This document shows positions 14,745 to 25,463 of a stretch of DNA of 29,259 nt, one piece after another. Origin of the DNA: an uncultured Collinsella sp. (lineage in GTDB: Bacteria > Actinomycetota > Coriobacteriia > Coriobacteriales > Coriobacteriaceae); assembly GCA_900549065.1 (NCBI GenBank), contig URNC01000007.1:1-29259 (forward strand), in the 5' to 3' direction. Made by a program: the position numbers and the translations under genes. Numbering within the stretch: position 1 is the first letter of the stretch; each line of letters begins with the position of its first letter. Below the pieces are notes generated by a model. It had not been told where the DNA came from. It was given only the letters and a program-made list of their open reading frames with translations, and ran no database searches.

Positions 14745-14792
14745 GCAGGTAAAACCTACCAGAATAAACCTGTCCCTACATGGCAGGCTTTA
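14745..14792 (-). repeat. 48-bp GGGACAG repeat element, copy 2, overlapping the purF stop
   Basis: Read on the minus strand it begins TAAAGCCTGCCATGTAGGG and ends AGGTTTTACCTGC. It differs from the copy at 840-887 at 5 of 48 positions. The first three bases are the purF stop codon TAA, the same placement as at pth. Confidence 0.85.
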
Positions 14793-16460
14793 GGCCTCGC
14801 CGTGCTCCTCTTCCCAGCTGCGGTCGTCGTATTTCTCGACCACGGCGTCGTCGTCAAAGTGCAGCGGCTTATCCAGGTTGCGGGGCTTAAAGCCCTCCAT
14901 AAACTTATCGCGGCCAAAGCTCTCGGGAATCGCCACGGGGTAGCGGCCGGTAAAGCACGCATCGCAGTAACCGCCCTTGGGCATGACCTTAAGCAGGCCC
15001 TCGACCGAAAGGAAGGCCAGCGAATCGGCGCCGATATACTCGCAAATCTCGTCGACCGTCTTGTTGGCGCTGATAAGCTGCGACTGCACGTCGGTATCGA
15101 TACCGTAGAAGCACGGCCAGATGACCTCGGGCGAGTTGATGCGGATATGAATCTCCTTGGCGCCGGCGTTGCGCAGCATCTTGACGAGCTGCACCATAGT
15201 GGTGCCACGCACGATGGAGTCGTCGATCACGACGAGGCGCTTGCCCTCGATGTTGTCGCGCAGCGGGTTAAGCTTCATGCGCACGCCCATGGCGCGCAAC
15301 TCCTGCGTAGGCTCGATAAACGTACGGCCCACGTAGCGGTTCTTGATAAGACCCTCGCCAAAGGGAATACCGCTCTCGTGCGAATACCCCTCCGCGGGCG
15401 GCAGGCCGGAGTCGGGCACGCCGATGACCAAGTCGGCCTCGACGGGCTCCTCATGTGCCAGCTGACGACCCATGTCGTAACGGCAGGCGTAAACGCTCTT
15501 GCCGTTCATGATGGAGTCGGGACGGGCGAAGTAGACCTGCTCAAAGATGCAGTTGGCGGGCTCTTCGGCTGCAGGCACGCCCTGCTCGGATACCAGACCC
15601 TCGGCGCTGATGCGCAAGATCTCGCCGGGACGGACGTCACGGACGTACTCGGCGCCCACGATGTCGAGTGCGCAGGTCTCGGAAGCAACGACCCAGCCGC
15701 CGGCGCGCGTGACATGGACGGCGGAGTCGACCGTCGCGGCGCCGTCTTGCGAGGGCAGCTGCGAAACGGATGCGGCATCGGCCTGGTCCAGACCCTCGTC
15801 CACCAGCTTGCCCAGCACGAGCGGGCGAATGCCGTGCGGATCGCGGAATGCGTAGAGCGCCTGCTCGTTGATGAGCGTCATGGCGTAGCCGCCGCGCACG
15901 AGCTCCATGGTCTTGCGAATGCCCTCACGCAGATGACCCGTACGCTGGGTAAAGTAGCCGATAAGCTTGGTCGCGACCTCGGAATCCGAATTGGAGAGGA
16001 ACGGCACGCCCAGCTCGATCAGCTGGCGGCGCAGCTCGTCGGTGTTGACCAGAGTGCCGTTGTGAGCAAGCGCGATAATGACGCTGTTGATGGTAGAAAG
16101 ATGCGGCTGCGAGGCTTCCCAGCTCTTGGCACCGGCAGTGCCATAGCGCACGTGGCCCACGGCCAGCTGGCCGGAGAGCGTCGACAGGTCGGCGTTGGAG
16201 AACACGCGGTCGAGCAGGCCCAGGTCCTTGCGAACCATAACCGTGCCGCCGTCACCCACGGCGATTCCCGCCGATTCCTGGCCGCGGTGCTGCAGTGCAC
16301 GCAGGCCAAAGTACGTCAGTCGAGCCACGTCGCGATCGGGCGCCCACACACCAAAAATGCCGCATTCCTCATGCAGCTGGTCGGAGTCCGGATCATACGT
16401 CGACATGGTCTTCACCTGTCCCGCGGCGCGCTCGGCCGCGTGGATGGTTTCTTGAGACAT
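14790..16460 (-). CDS. purF: amidophosphoribosyltransferase
   Basis: PurF makes phosphoribosylamine from PRPP and glutamine, the committed step of purine synthesis. The 556-aa product has a propeptide of about 32 residues before EECGIFGVW, where the Cys becomes the N-terminal nucleophile of the glutaminase domain. The PRPP loop is LVVIDDSIVRGTTM. Four cysteines match the [4Fe-4S] ligands of the Bacillus-type enzyme: NCIFEQVYFARPDS, IWPCFYGIDT and both in GGYCDACFTGRYPV. It is therefore the iron-sulfur, proteolytically matured type. The ATG at 16460 follows GAGGGG. The stop codon coincides with a repeat element. Confidence 0.97.
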   Translation of the reverse strand: MSQETIHAAERAAGQVKTMSTYDPDSDQLHEECGIFGVWAPDRDVARLTYFGLRALQHRGQESAGIAVGDGGTVMVRKDLGLLDRVFSNADLSTLSGQLAVGHVRYGTAGAKSWEASQPHLSTINSVIIALAHNGTLVNTDELRRQLIELGVPFLSNSDSEVATKLIGYFTQRTGHLREGIRKTMELVRGGYAMTLINEQALYAFRDPHGIRPLVLGKLVDEGLDQADAASVSQLPSQDGAATVDSAVHVTRAGGWVVASETCALDIVGAEYVRDVRPGEILRISAEGLVSEQGVPAAEEPANCIFEQVYFARPDSIMNGKSVYACRYDMGRQLAHEEPVEADLVIGVPDSGLPPAEGYSHESGIPFGEGLIKNRYVGRTFIEPTQELRAMGVRMKLNPLRDNIEGKRLVVIDDSIVRGTTMVQLVKMLRNAGAKEIHIRINSPEVIWPCFYGIDTDVQSQLISANKTVDEICEYIGADSLAFLSVEGLLKVMPKGGYCDACFTGRYPVAIPESFGRDKFMEGFKPRNLDKPLHFDDDAVVEKYDDRSWEEEHGEA

Positions 16461-16501
16461 GGCATCCCCTCAGAGCCTCGTTATTTGGCGTTACCTGCCC
16501 T

Positions 16502-16507
16502 ATTATA
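16502..16507 (-). promoter_or_regulatory. -10 box of the putative purF promoter
   Basis: TATAAT on the minus strand lies about 42 bases upstream of the purF ATG. No good -35 hexamer at 16-18 nt spacing was seen. The gap 16461-16754 separates purF from the divergent membrane-protein gene. Confidence 0.45.
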
Positions 16508-16566
16508 CGCACGGCAAGACAAGCACTCCCGCGCATGAACAGCGCTTTTTAAAAGCCCACCGAGCT

Positions 16567-16572
16567 TATAAT
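16567..16572 (+). promoter_or_regulatory. -10 box of the putative promoter for the membrane-protein gene
   Basis: TATAAT at 16567-16572 on the plus strand lies about 183 bases before the start at 16755. If used, it gives a leader of roughly 175 nt. The leader contains short inverted words (for example CCTG...CAGG near 16695), but no recognisable riboswitch. Confidence 0.4.
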
Positions 16573-16754
16573 CCGTTTTGCAGCCAAACATTTTATTGGG
16601 CAACCGCCTCGGGGCCGACGATCCCGCATACTTCCGTTGCGACGCGTCTCGTCCACCGCTAGGGCTTACATTGCTGCAATTGGGTCGTTTGTCCTGTCTT
16701 TTAGCAGGTCGGCGGCGTATCCTTGTACCTACAGCAAAACGAGGAAGGTTCTAT

Positions 16755-17984
16755 ATGGATCGAAACGAACTCGACCCCAGCGTCCCCAGCGCCACGGAGG
16801 TCAAGAAGATCCCCCTCATCATTAAGGTGTACGCCGTCCTGTGCATCCTGTCCGGCGTGGGCACGCTCCCTTCGGTCGGCGCCTTTATGTGGCAGGTCAT
16901 CACCGCGCTCATCAACGGCAACGCCGCCGCCAAGCTCGGCGACAACACGCTCGTCGCGGTCGGACTGATTGTCGCCGGCATCATGCTCTCGGCTGCCAGT
17001 GCCGTCATCCTGATCATCTTTGGCCTGGACCTTATCAAAAACCAGCGCCGCAACGCTGCCCGTCTGTCCTATATCCTTATCGCGTTTACCGTCGTCGAGC
17101 TTTTGGTTGACGTGATGCTCCAGGGCATCGGGCCCTTCTTGCTGCGCCCTGCCATCCAGCTCGGCATCCTCGTCGCGCTTTCGGCCACCGTCGACCCCAC
17201 GCTGCGCCAGGAGCGCGAGCTGCAGCGCCGCCTGCAGGAAATGCTCGATCGCGACGCCGCCGCCGAGGGCATGCTCGGGCGCGATGAAACCGGCGAAGGC
17301 TACATTAAGCTCAACTACTTCAACCTGTTCTGGGTATTCTTTGTCTGCTGCATACTCGGCCTGATCGCCGAGGACATCTGGCACATGACGGTCGACGACC
17401 CGGGCGTCTACCAGAACCGCGCCGGCATGCTGTTTGGCCCCTTCAGCCCCATCTACGGATTTGGCGCCGTACTCATGACCATGGTGCTCAACCGCTTCTA
17501 CAAAAAGAACCCCATCATTATCTTTTTGGTGAGCGCGCTGCTCGGCGCAAGCTTTGAGGTGTTCGTGGGCTGGTTTATGCAGACCTCGTTTGGCGTGGTC
17601 TCGTGGAGCTACTCGCATATGAAGCTCTTTGGCATGCCCGATCCGCTCGCCGTCCTTACCGGCGGACGTACCTGCACGGGCTTCGCCTGCCTGTGGGGCC
17701 TGGGTGGCCTCATCTGGATCAAGCTGCTGTTGCCGAGGCTGCTCAAGCTCATCAACATGATTCCGTGGAAGAGCCGCTACTCGGCTACCGTCATCTTCAC
17801 CATCATTATGCTGGTCGATGGCGTTATGACGCTGCAGTCGCTCGATTATTGGTATCAGCGCGTCAACGGCACGGAACCGGATATTCCCGTTGCGCAGTTC
17901 TACGGCAAGTACTTCGATAATGACTTTATGGAGAATCGCTTCCAGAGCATGACCATGAGCCCCAAGGATGCGACGCGCGTGTAG
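16755..17984 (+). CDS. multi-pass membrane protein with putative ABC-transporter type IV (CmpB-like) domain
   Basis: The 409-aa protein has about ten membrane segments. The N-terminal half includes IPLIIKVYAVLCILSGVG, LVAVGLIVAGIMLSAASAVI and LSYILIAFTVVELLVDVML. A charged cytoplasmic stretch (RQERELQRRLQEMLDRD) leads into a C-terminal half resembling the putative ABC-transporter type IV family: YFNLFWVFFVCCILGLIAED, GPFSPIYGFGAVLMTMVLNR and ALLGASFEVFVGWFMQ. Function is unknown. The start at 16755 is chosen over upstream in-frame codons because GAGGAAGG (16741-16748) stands 6 nt before it. It is the only complete plus-strand gene between 6341 and the right end. Confidence 0.82.
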   Translation: MDRNELDPSVPSATEVKKIPLIIKVYAVLCILSGVGTLPSVGAFMWQVITALINGNAAAKLGDNTLVAVGLIVAGIMLSAASAVILIIFGLDLIKNQRRNAARLSYILIAFTVVELLVDVMLQGIGPFLLRPAIQLGILVALSATVDPTLRQERELQRRLQEMLDRDAAAEGMLGRDETGEGYIKLNYFNLFWVFFVCCILGLIAEDIWHMTVDDPGVYQNRAGMLFGPFSPIYGFGAVLMTMVLNRFYKKNPIIIFLVSALLGASFEVFVGWFMQTSFGVVSWSYSHMKLFGMPDPLAVLTGGRTCTGFACLWGLGGLIWIKLLLPRLLKLINMIPWKSRYSATVIFTIIMLVDGVMTLQSLDYWYQRVNGTEPDIPVAQFYGKYFDNDFMENRFQSMTMSPKDATRV

Positions 17985-18005
17985 CGCCAACCGCGCCCAA
18001 AACGC

Positions 18006-18044
18006 AAAATGCCCGCCGGTATCACACGTACCGGCGGGCATTTT
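18006..18044. terminator. bidirectional intrinsic terminator between convergent genes
   Basis: AAAATGCCCGCCGGTA pairs perfectly with TACCGGCGGGCATTTT around TCACACG. It gives A and T tracts on both strands and serves the membrane-protein gene (plus) and the MoaE-like gene (minus). Confidence 0.93.
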
Positions 18045-18074
18045 TATAAACGAGCCTTCTATCGACGCAAGCCT

Positions 18075-18491
18075 CTACGCCTCGCGCTCGACCTCACTCA
18101 CGCATTCATTCTTGATGGTGCCAACGAGCGCCTGCAGCGCATCGACCACGTGCGGGCGAATGTCCCCGCCGATGAGCACGAGCATGATGTCGTCACCTAC
18201 GGCAAGCTCGCCGCTTGCCAGCCACACGCGCACATAGCCGATACCCGGCATCGCGCGCGTCGCCTCGATGGCGGCCTGTACCTTGCTGGCGTCGTAGCCA
18301 AACACCATGCCGCCCACCTTGTGGCCCGGCGCCACGCCATCGGTCTCGACACCGCGCGCCTCGGCCTTGGGCGTCGCGCGCACCACACCGTTATGTGTCA
18401 GATACATACCGCACGCAGGTGCCGACGAATCGACCTTGGCCTCGCGCAGCCAAGCATCAATCGAAGGCATCGTTTTGCCGTTCTCAAGCAT
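18075..18491 (-). CDS. MoaE-like protein (molybdopterin synthase catalytic subunit family)
   Basis: The 138-aa product resembles MoaE in its second half: GYDASKVQAAIEATRAMPGI, YVRVWLASGELAVGDDIMLV, GGDIRPHVVDALQALVGTIK and NECVSEVERE. MoaE with MoaD converts precursor Z to molybdopterin. No moaD, moaC or other molybdenum-cofactor gene is in the window. The active-site lysine of TIKNE appears kept, but the typical PIWKKE ending is replaced by ECVSE, so activity is uncertain. The ATG at 18491 is preferred over the adjacent ATG at 18494 for better spacing from AAGGGAG. Confidence 0.62.
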   Translation of the reverse strand: MLENGKTMPSIDAWLREAKVDSSAPACGMYLTHNGVVRATPKAEARGVETDGVAPGHKVGGMVFGYDASKVQAAIEATRAMPGIGYVRVWLASGELAVGDDIMLVLIGGDIRPHVVDALQALVGTIKNECVSEVEREA

Positions 18492-18512
18492 CATTTCTCC
18501 CTTACCGTCATC

Positions 18513-18549
18513 GAGTAGCCAATTTGGAACGGGGCTTTTTTAGCTACTC
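18513..18549. repeat. short inverted repeat between sortase and MoaE-like genes
   Basis: GAGTAGC (18513-18519) and GCTACTC (18543-18549) flank CAATTTGGAACGGGG and a run of six T. It has the look of a small mobile or REP-like element filling the 67-base gap. Only one copy is in the window. Confidence 0.45.
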
Positions 18550-18558
18550 TCGAACAAC

Positions 18559-19563
18559 TTATTCCTCGACCGACGTGAGCACCATGACGGCACGCGTGTT
18601 GCTCAGCGATAACGAACGACAGGTAACAAGCGTTACGACCTTGGTTGCCGAAGCGGCACGATCGGTGGCATCGCTCGCCACGGCAGAGGCACCGTCGAGC
18701 ATCTCGGACAGATAGTTCTTGAGCCCGTCATCGCCCTCAAAATTGGGCGTGCGAGCCTTGGCATACGTGTCCTCGACAACTTTGGTCGCCAGTGGTCGCA
18801 GCTTATACGTAGCATCCCGTGTAATGTAATACACAAACTCGATGCTATCGAACGTCGCCTGGTCGGTGGTGTCCGAAATCACGTTGAACATCGACCCGTC
18901 GTTCATATGGTGGCCGTAGATCGTGGTCTGCTGGTCAACCATTCCCGGCGCGGTATCATCACTATCCAAGAAAATGGCACCGGACGCGTTAGATGTACCG
19001 TCAAACAGCGTGTTGAGGTATTTGGAGTTGTTGTTGGTCTGCACCACGGGATAGTTGATGTTGGTTCCCGGCACATAAATCCAACCCACAATCTCGGGGT
19101 TTGTCTGAGCAAGCGCATCGAAGTCGATAATCGGCACGCCGCTGGCGTCCTGATCGCTTACATATTGCTTCTCGATTTTCTGGTACGAATCGCTTGCCTG
19201 CTTATAGCCAATCTGAGCATTGATAAAGATAGCGGCGGCGGCGACAATCAGACCGATGCCCACGATAATGAGCAGAATAGGAATGATGGAGCGGCGCTTT
19301 TTACGCGGCGGCTCAGTGTAGCTGGACGCCGCGCCGCTCGTTTGCCTCGGCGTCCGGGCCTGCTTCTTTGCCGTGCCATATGACGAAGGGCGATACGCAG
19401 CCGGCGTATCCTGGCGGCGATGGGACGCCGGTGTCACGGGGCGCGGCGCGCGCGGCTGCTGAGGAGAGGATGTCCGACCCTGCTGCGCCGCATGGGCAGC
19501 ACCCGGCTTCGACGGATCGGGAATCTGAGAAGCCTTGAATCGTTTTCCCTGATAGTCGGACAT
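18559..19563 (-). CDS. class B sortase
   Basis: The 334-aa product has a long Pro/Ala/Arg-rich cytoplasmic region (residues 1-91), a membrane helix at about 92-114 (RSIIPILLIIVGIGLIVAAA) and an extracellular transpeptidase domain. Catalytic residues are seen in TIYGHHMNDGSMF (His about 218), VVTLVTCRSLSLS (Cys about 315) and NTRAVMVL (Arg about 324). The signatures NPEIVGWIYVPGTNINYPVVQ and TLVTC fit the SrtB class. It anchors surface proteins to peptidoglycan; the LAATG protein at 3784-5346 is a possible substrate. The start at 19563 follows AAGGAGAG. The 90-residue disordered cytoplasmic tail is long for a sortase. Confidence 0.9.
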   Translation of the reverse strand: MSDYQGKRFKASQIPDPSKPGAAHAAQQGRTSSPQQPRAPRPVTPASHRRQDTPAAYRPSSYGTAKKQARTPRQTSGAASSYTEPPRKKRRSIIPILLIIVGIGLIVAAAAIFINAQIGYKQASDSYQKIEKQYVSDQDASGVPIIDFDALAQTNPEIVGWIYVPGTNINYPVVQTNNNSKYLNTLFDGTSNASGAIFLDSDDTAPGMVDQQTTIYGHHMNDGSMFNVISDTTDQATFDSIEFVYYITRDATYKLRPLATKVVEDTYAKARTPNFEGDDGLKNYLSEMLDGASAVASDATDRAASATKVVTLVTCRSLSLSNTRAVMVLTSVEE

Positions 19564-19598
19564 GGCTCTCCTTATACTGCGGTGAAACGGCGGAACGT

Positions 19599-20063
19599 CT
19601 AGGCGTCGGCCATCTCCTGCTTCATCTTCTCGATAACCTTGCGGTACTCGGGGTCGCATGCGCCCAGAATCTGCGTGGCGTAGATGGCGGCGTTCTTGGC
19701 GCCGTTGATGGCAACGCAGGCCACGGGCACACCCGAAGGCATCTGCACCATCGACAGCAGCGAATCCATGCCGCCCAGGTCACTCGTCTTCATAGGCACG
19801 CCGATGACCGGCAGCGGCGTAAAGGCAGCCACGACACCACCCAGGTGAGCGGCCTTGCCGGCGGCGGCGATAATCACTTTGATACCGCGATCGGCAGCAG
19901 TCGAGGCCCACTCGTGGACCTTCGCCGGCGTGCGGTGTGCGCTCGCAATGACAAGCTCATAGGGCACACCGAGCGCCTCGAGCTCGGCGGTGCAGCCTTC
20001 CATAACGCCCAGATCGGACTTGGAGCCCATGATGATCCCGACAACCGGCTTTTGATCTGCCAT
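19599..20063 (-). CDS. purE: N5-carboxyaminoimidazole ribonucleotide mutase
   Basis: PurE moves the carboxyl group from N5-CAIR to give CAIR. The 154-aa product shows VVGIIMGSKSDLGVMEGC, IASAHRTPAKVHEW with the active-site His, IIAAAGKAAHLGGVVAAF and LLSMVQMPSGVPVACVAING, all typical of the bacterial class I enzyme. The ATG at 20063 is chosen, with AGGAGG 9 nt upstream; an in-frame TTG at 20069 is too close to that site. The sortase gene follows 35 bases downstream on the same strand. No purK is seen in the window. Confidence 0.96.
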   Translation of the reverse strand: MADQKPVVGIIMGSKSDLGVMEGCTAELEALGVPYELVIASAHRTPAKVHEWASTAADRGIKVIIAAAGKAAHLGGVVAAFTPLPVIGVPMKTSDLGGMDSLLSMVQMPSGVPVACVAINGAKNAAIYATQILGACDPEYRKVIEKMKQEMADA

Positions 20064-20159
20064 AAACAAAGACCTCCTGTTGAGAGCGGTGACGCGGCCA
20101 ATCCGCGACCCTTAACTACTGAGAGTAGTATAGCTGCTCCCGTCCCTGCGGTCTTTGTG

Positions 20160-20245
20160 GCGCTTCGCGGGCGGGCCAGGCTTTATCTTCACTCCGGTTG
20201 CTTCGCAAAGTCGTTCAGATAAAGCCTGGCCCGCCCGCGAAGCGC
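20160..20245. repeat. 29-bp perfect inverted repeat in the carB-purE gap
   Basis: GCGCTTCGCGGGCGGGCCAG plus GCTTTATCT (20160-20188) is perfectly mirrored at 20217-20245, with a 28-nt loop containing TTGCTTCGCAAAG. The stem is far longer than a terminator needs. No T-run follows. Confidence 0.92.
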
Positions 20246-20280
20246 CCTGCGACCTACCGGGGATTGCCATGACGTACGTT

Positions 20281-20350
20281 GGCTGAAATATTAACGTGGG
20301 ATCCGCCGTTCGAACGAACGGCGGATCCCACACTCACTTTTTATTCAGCC
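20281..20350. repeat. nested palindrome centred on TTCGAACGAA
   Basis: GTGGGATCCGCCGTTCG and its exact complement CGAACGGCGGATCCCAC are separated by AA (20296-20331). GGCTGAA/TTCAGCC arms flank it at 20281 and 20350. It may help end carB transcription, but its symmetry suggests a repeat element. Confidence 0.85.
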
Positions 20351-20375
20351 CTAGTCATCGCGCAAAGCCCCTTCG

Positions 20376-20501
20376 GCAGCACACGGTGCTACCGAGTCAC
20401 CGCAGGCCGGGGCGGGAGGCGGTCCTTTCTCTCGGAAAACTTCGCGAAGCCCAGTTTCCGAGAGAAAGTGTCCGCCTCCCGTCCCGGCCGGACAGGTCAC
20501 A

Positions 20502-20517
<16 letters not shown>
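20376..20517. repeat. 142-bp composite inverted repeat running into the 3' end of carB
   Basis: Three nested stems are seen: GCAGCACACGGTG (20376-20388) with 20505-20517, CCGGGGCGGGAGGCGG (20407-20422) with 20472-20487 (one mismatch), and CTTTCTCTCGGAAA (20425-20438) with 20455-20468. The loop carries the palindrome CTTCGCGAAG. The outer right arm encodes the last four codons of carB (Q-H-T-V). Confidence 0.88.
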
Positions 20518-23816
<3,299 letters not shown>

Positions 23817-23817
23817 G

Positions 23818-25257
23818 TTAGTTCTCCTCGGTCTCAGCGGTCTCGGACTCAGCAAAGTTCCAGCCGGCAAGGCGGTCCTTCGCGGTGTCGATGTCCAGGT
23901 AGTTCTCCTCGCCGTCCATGAGTCGCGTAAAGGCGGTAAAGAGATAGTGGGCATCGGTGGGGCCAGGCGAGGCCTCGGGGTGGTACTGGACCGAGAAGCA
24001 CGGGGCGTCGAGCAGCTGGATGCCCTCGGCGGTGCCGTCGTTGAGGTTCACATGTGTTAGGCGAATGCGGCCAAAGCGCTCGTTCATCACGACCGGCGCG
24101 ATTCCGCGGCGCACCCAGACGCGCAGATCTCCATCGGCCGCATGCTCGGTCTCGCCGCCGGAAAGCTCGGGGACAAGCTTGCCCAGGCTGGGGAACAGCA
24201 GGCCAAAGCCATGGTTTTGCGCGGTAATCTCCACGCGACGGCTTACCAGGTTCATGACCGGCTGGTTGCCACCGCGGTGACCGAATTTAAGCTTTTCCAT
24301 CTGGGCGCCGCAGGCCAGGCTGATCATCTGATGGCCCAGGCAAATGCCAAAGACCGGCACCTTGCCGATCAGCTGCTGCACCTGCTCGTAGGTCTCCACC
24401 ACGGCGTCGGGGTCGCCGGGGCCATTGGACAAAAAGACGCCGTCGGGATTCATGTCGAGCACCTCACTCGCGGGCGTGTCCCACGGCACGACGGTAAGGT
24501 CGCAGCCGGCGCGGACCAGCCCCTCCAGAATGCCGCGCTTCACACCGCAGTCGTAGGCGACCACTTTGTGACGGGCAGGAGCGGCAGTCGAAAGCGCAAA
24601 GTCATGCGTGGCAGGCAGGTCGACGGCGGCAAACTCGTGAGGCGCGGGGCAACTTACGGTCTTGACCAGGTTCTCGCCTACCAGCGCGGGCGCTGCGGCC
24701 AGACGCTCGGCAAGCTCGTCGACATCGAAGATCTCGGTCGAGATAATGCCCATCTTGGAGCCGTTGTCACGCAGGTGGCGCACCAGGGCGCGGGTGTCGA
24801 CGCCCTCGATAGCGACGATGCCGTGTGCACGCAGGTACTCCGGCACGCTGACGGCCGAGCGCCAGTTAGAAGGCGTGGCGCACATGTCGCGAACGATCAT
24901 GCCGCGCATAGCCGGAGCGCTCGCAGGGCGCACGGCGTCGCCGGGGAAGGCCGACTGGACGTCGGTCTCGTCGATACCGTAGTTGCCGATCTGCGGATAG
25001 GTCATGGTTACGATTTGGCCGGCATAACTCGGGTCGGTCATGACCTCAAAGTAGCCCTCGAGCGAGGTGTTGAAGCAGACTTCGCCGGTCGCGGTGCCCT
25101 CGGCGCCGCATGCACGTCCATAAAAAATGGTCCCATCCTCAAGATACAGGATGCAGGGACCGCAGGTGCCCTTGCTGGTTTTGGCCAGCATGCGCTGGCA
25201 AAGCTCGCTGGGCGCGAAGGTGCGGGCGGCAGCGCCCGCGGTATGGTTGTTCGCCAT
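23818..25257 (-). CDS. carA: carbamoyl-phosphate synthase small (glutaminase) subunit
   Basis: CarA hydrolyses glutamine and channels ammonia to CarB. The 479-aa product has the N-terminal CPSase domain (LYLEDGTIFYGRACGAEG, VCFNTSLEGYFEVMTDPSYA, MTYPQIGNYGI) and a class I glutaminase domain (FLSNGPGDPDAV, VFGICLGHQMISLACGA with the nucleophilic Cys, and CFSVQYHPEASPGPTD with His and Glu). It is about 100 residues longer than the usual family length. Part of the excess is an insert between ITAQNHGFG and RIRLTHVNLNDGTAEG (about 40 residues, LLFPSLGKLVPELSGGETEH onward), plus the extended N- and C-termini. The start at 25257 follows GAAGGAGAA. It is coupled to carB. Confidence 0.97.
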   Translation of the reverse strand: MANNHTAGAAARTFAPSELCQRMLAKTSKGTCGPCILYLEDGTIFYGRACGAEGTATGEVCFNTSLEGYFEVMTDPSYAGQIVTMTYPQIGNYGIDETDVQSAFPGDAVRPASAPAMRGMIVRDMCATPSNWRSAVSVPEYLRAHGIVAIEGVDTRALVRHLRDNGSKMGIISTEIFDVDELAERLAAAPALVGENLVKTVSCPAPHEFAAVDLPATHDFALSTAAPARHKVVAYDCGVKRGILEGLVRAGCDLTVVPWDTPASEVLDMNPDGVFLSNGPGDPDAVVETYEQVQQLIGKVPVFGICLGHQMISLACGAQMEKLKFGHRGGNQPVMNLVSRRVEITAQNHGFGLLFPSLGKLVPELSGGETEHAADGDLRVWVRRGIAPVVMNERFGRIRLTHVNLNDGTAEGIQLLDAPCFSVQYHPEASPGPTDAHYLFTAFTRLMDGEENYLDIDTAKDRLAGWNFAESETAETEEN

Positions 25258-25268
25258 AATTCTCCTTC

Positions 25269-25286
25269 CCGGTCTCACAGGACCGG
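25269..25286 (-). promoter_or_regulatory. hairpin just before the carA ribosome binding site
   Basis: CCGGTC and GACCGG form a 6-bp stem with a 6-nt loop a few bases upstream of GAAGGAGAA. It could affect carA translation. No PyrR binding loop consensus was recognised. Confidence 0.35.
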
Positions 25287-25315
25287 CTTAAAGGTGTGTA
25301 GTTAGGCCTCGCGGT

Positions 25316-25321
25316 ATTGTA
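25316..25321 (-). promoter_or_regulatory. candidate -10 box of the carAB promoter
   Basis: TACAAT on the minus strand lies about 60 bases before the carA start, itself at the centre of a small inverted repeat GCGGT-TACAAT-ACCGC. The DNA beyond it (25345-25410) is notably AT-rich for this contig, as expected of a promoter or UP region. The -35 hexamer is poor. Confidence 0.4.
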
Positions 25322-25416
25322 ACCGCAAGCATGACTCATGGCGTTAATTTCATCGAAATGTTTACGAAATGATAATTATGACTTTCTATGCATAATGATT
25401 TCTCTGGGACGGGGAT

Positions 25417-25457
25417 TAAAAATCATCCCGCGGGGCTTGTGGCTCACGCGGGATGAT
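25417..25457 (-). terminator. intrinsic terminator after the unknown membrane-protein gene
   Basis: ATCATCCCGCG (25422-25432) and CGCGGGATGAT (25447-25457) pair perfectly. On the minus strand the stem is followed by TTTTTAA. It lies 7 bases past the stop codon of the gene at 25464-26429. Confidence 0.88.
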
Positions 25458-25463
25458 GGCCTC

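Noticed and set aside
13842..16538. Open frame of 898 codons on the plus strand opposite purM and purF
   Set aside because: It spans two real genes and their gap in antisense and has no domain signature.
16573..16754. Riboswitch in the long leader of the CmpB-like membrane protein
   Set aside because: Only short inverted words are seen and no known aptamer core was recognised. The leader length depends on an unproven promoter.
25258..25345. PyrR-controlled attenuator in the carAB leader
   Set aside because: There is only a 6-bp hairpin without the PyrR loop consensus and without a terminator T-run.
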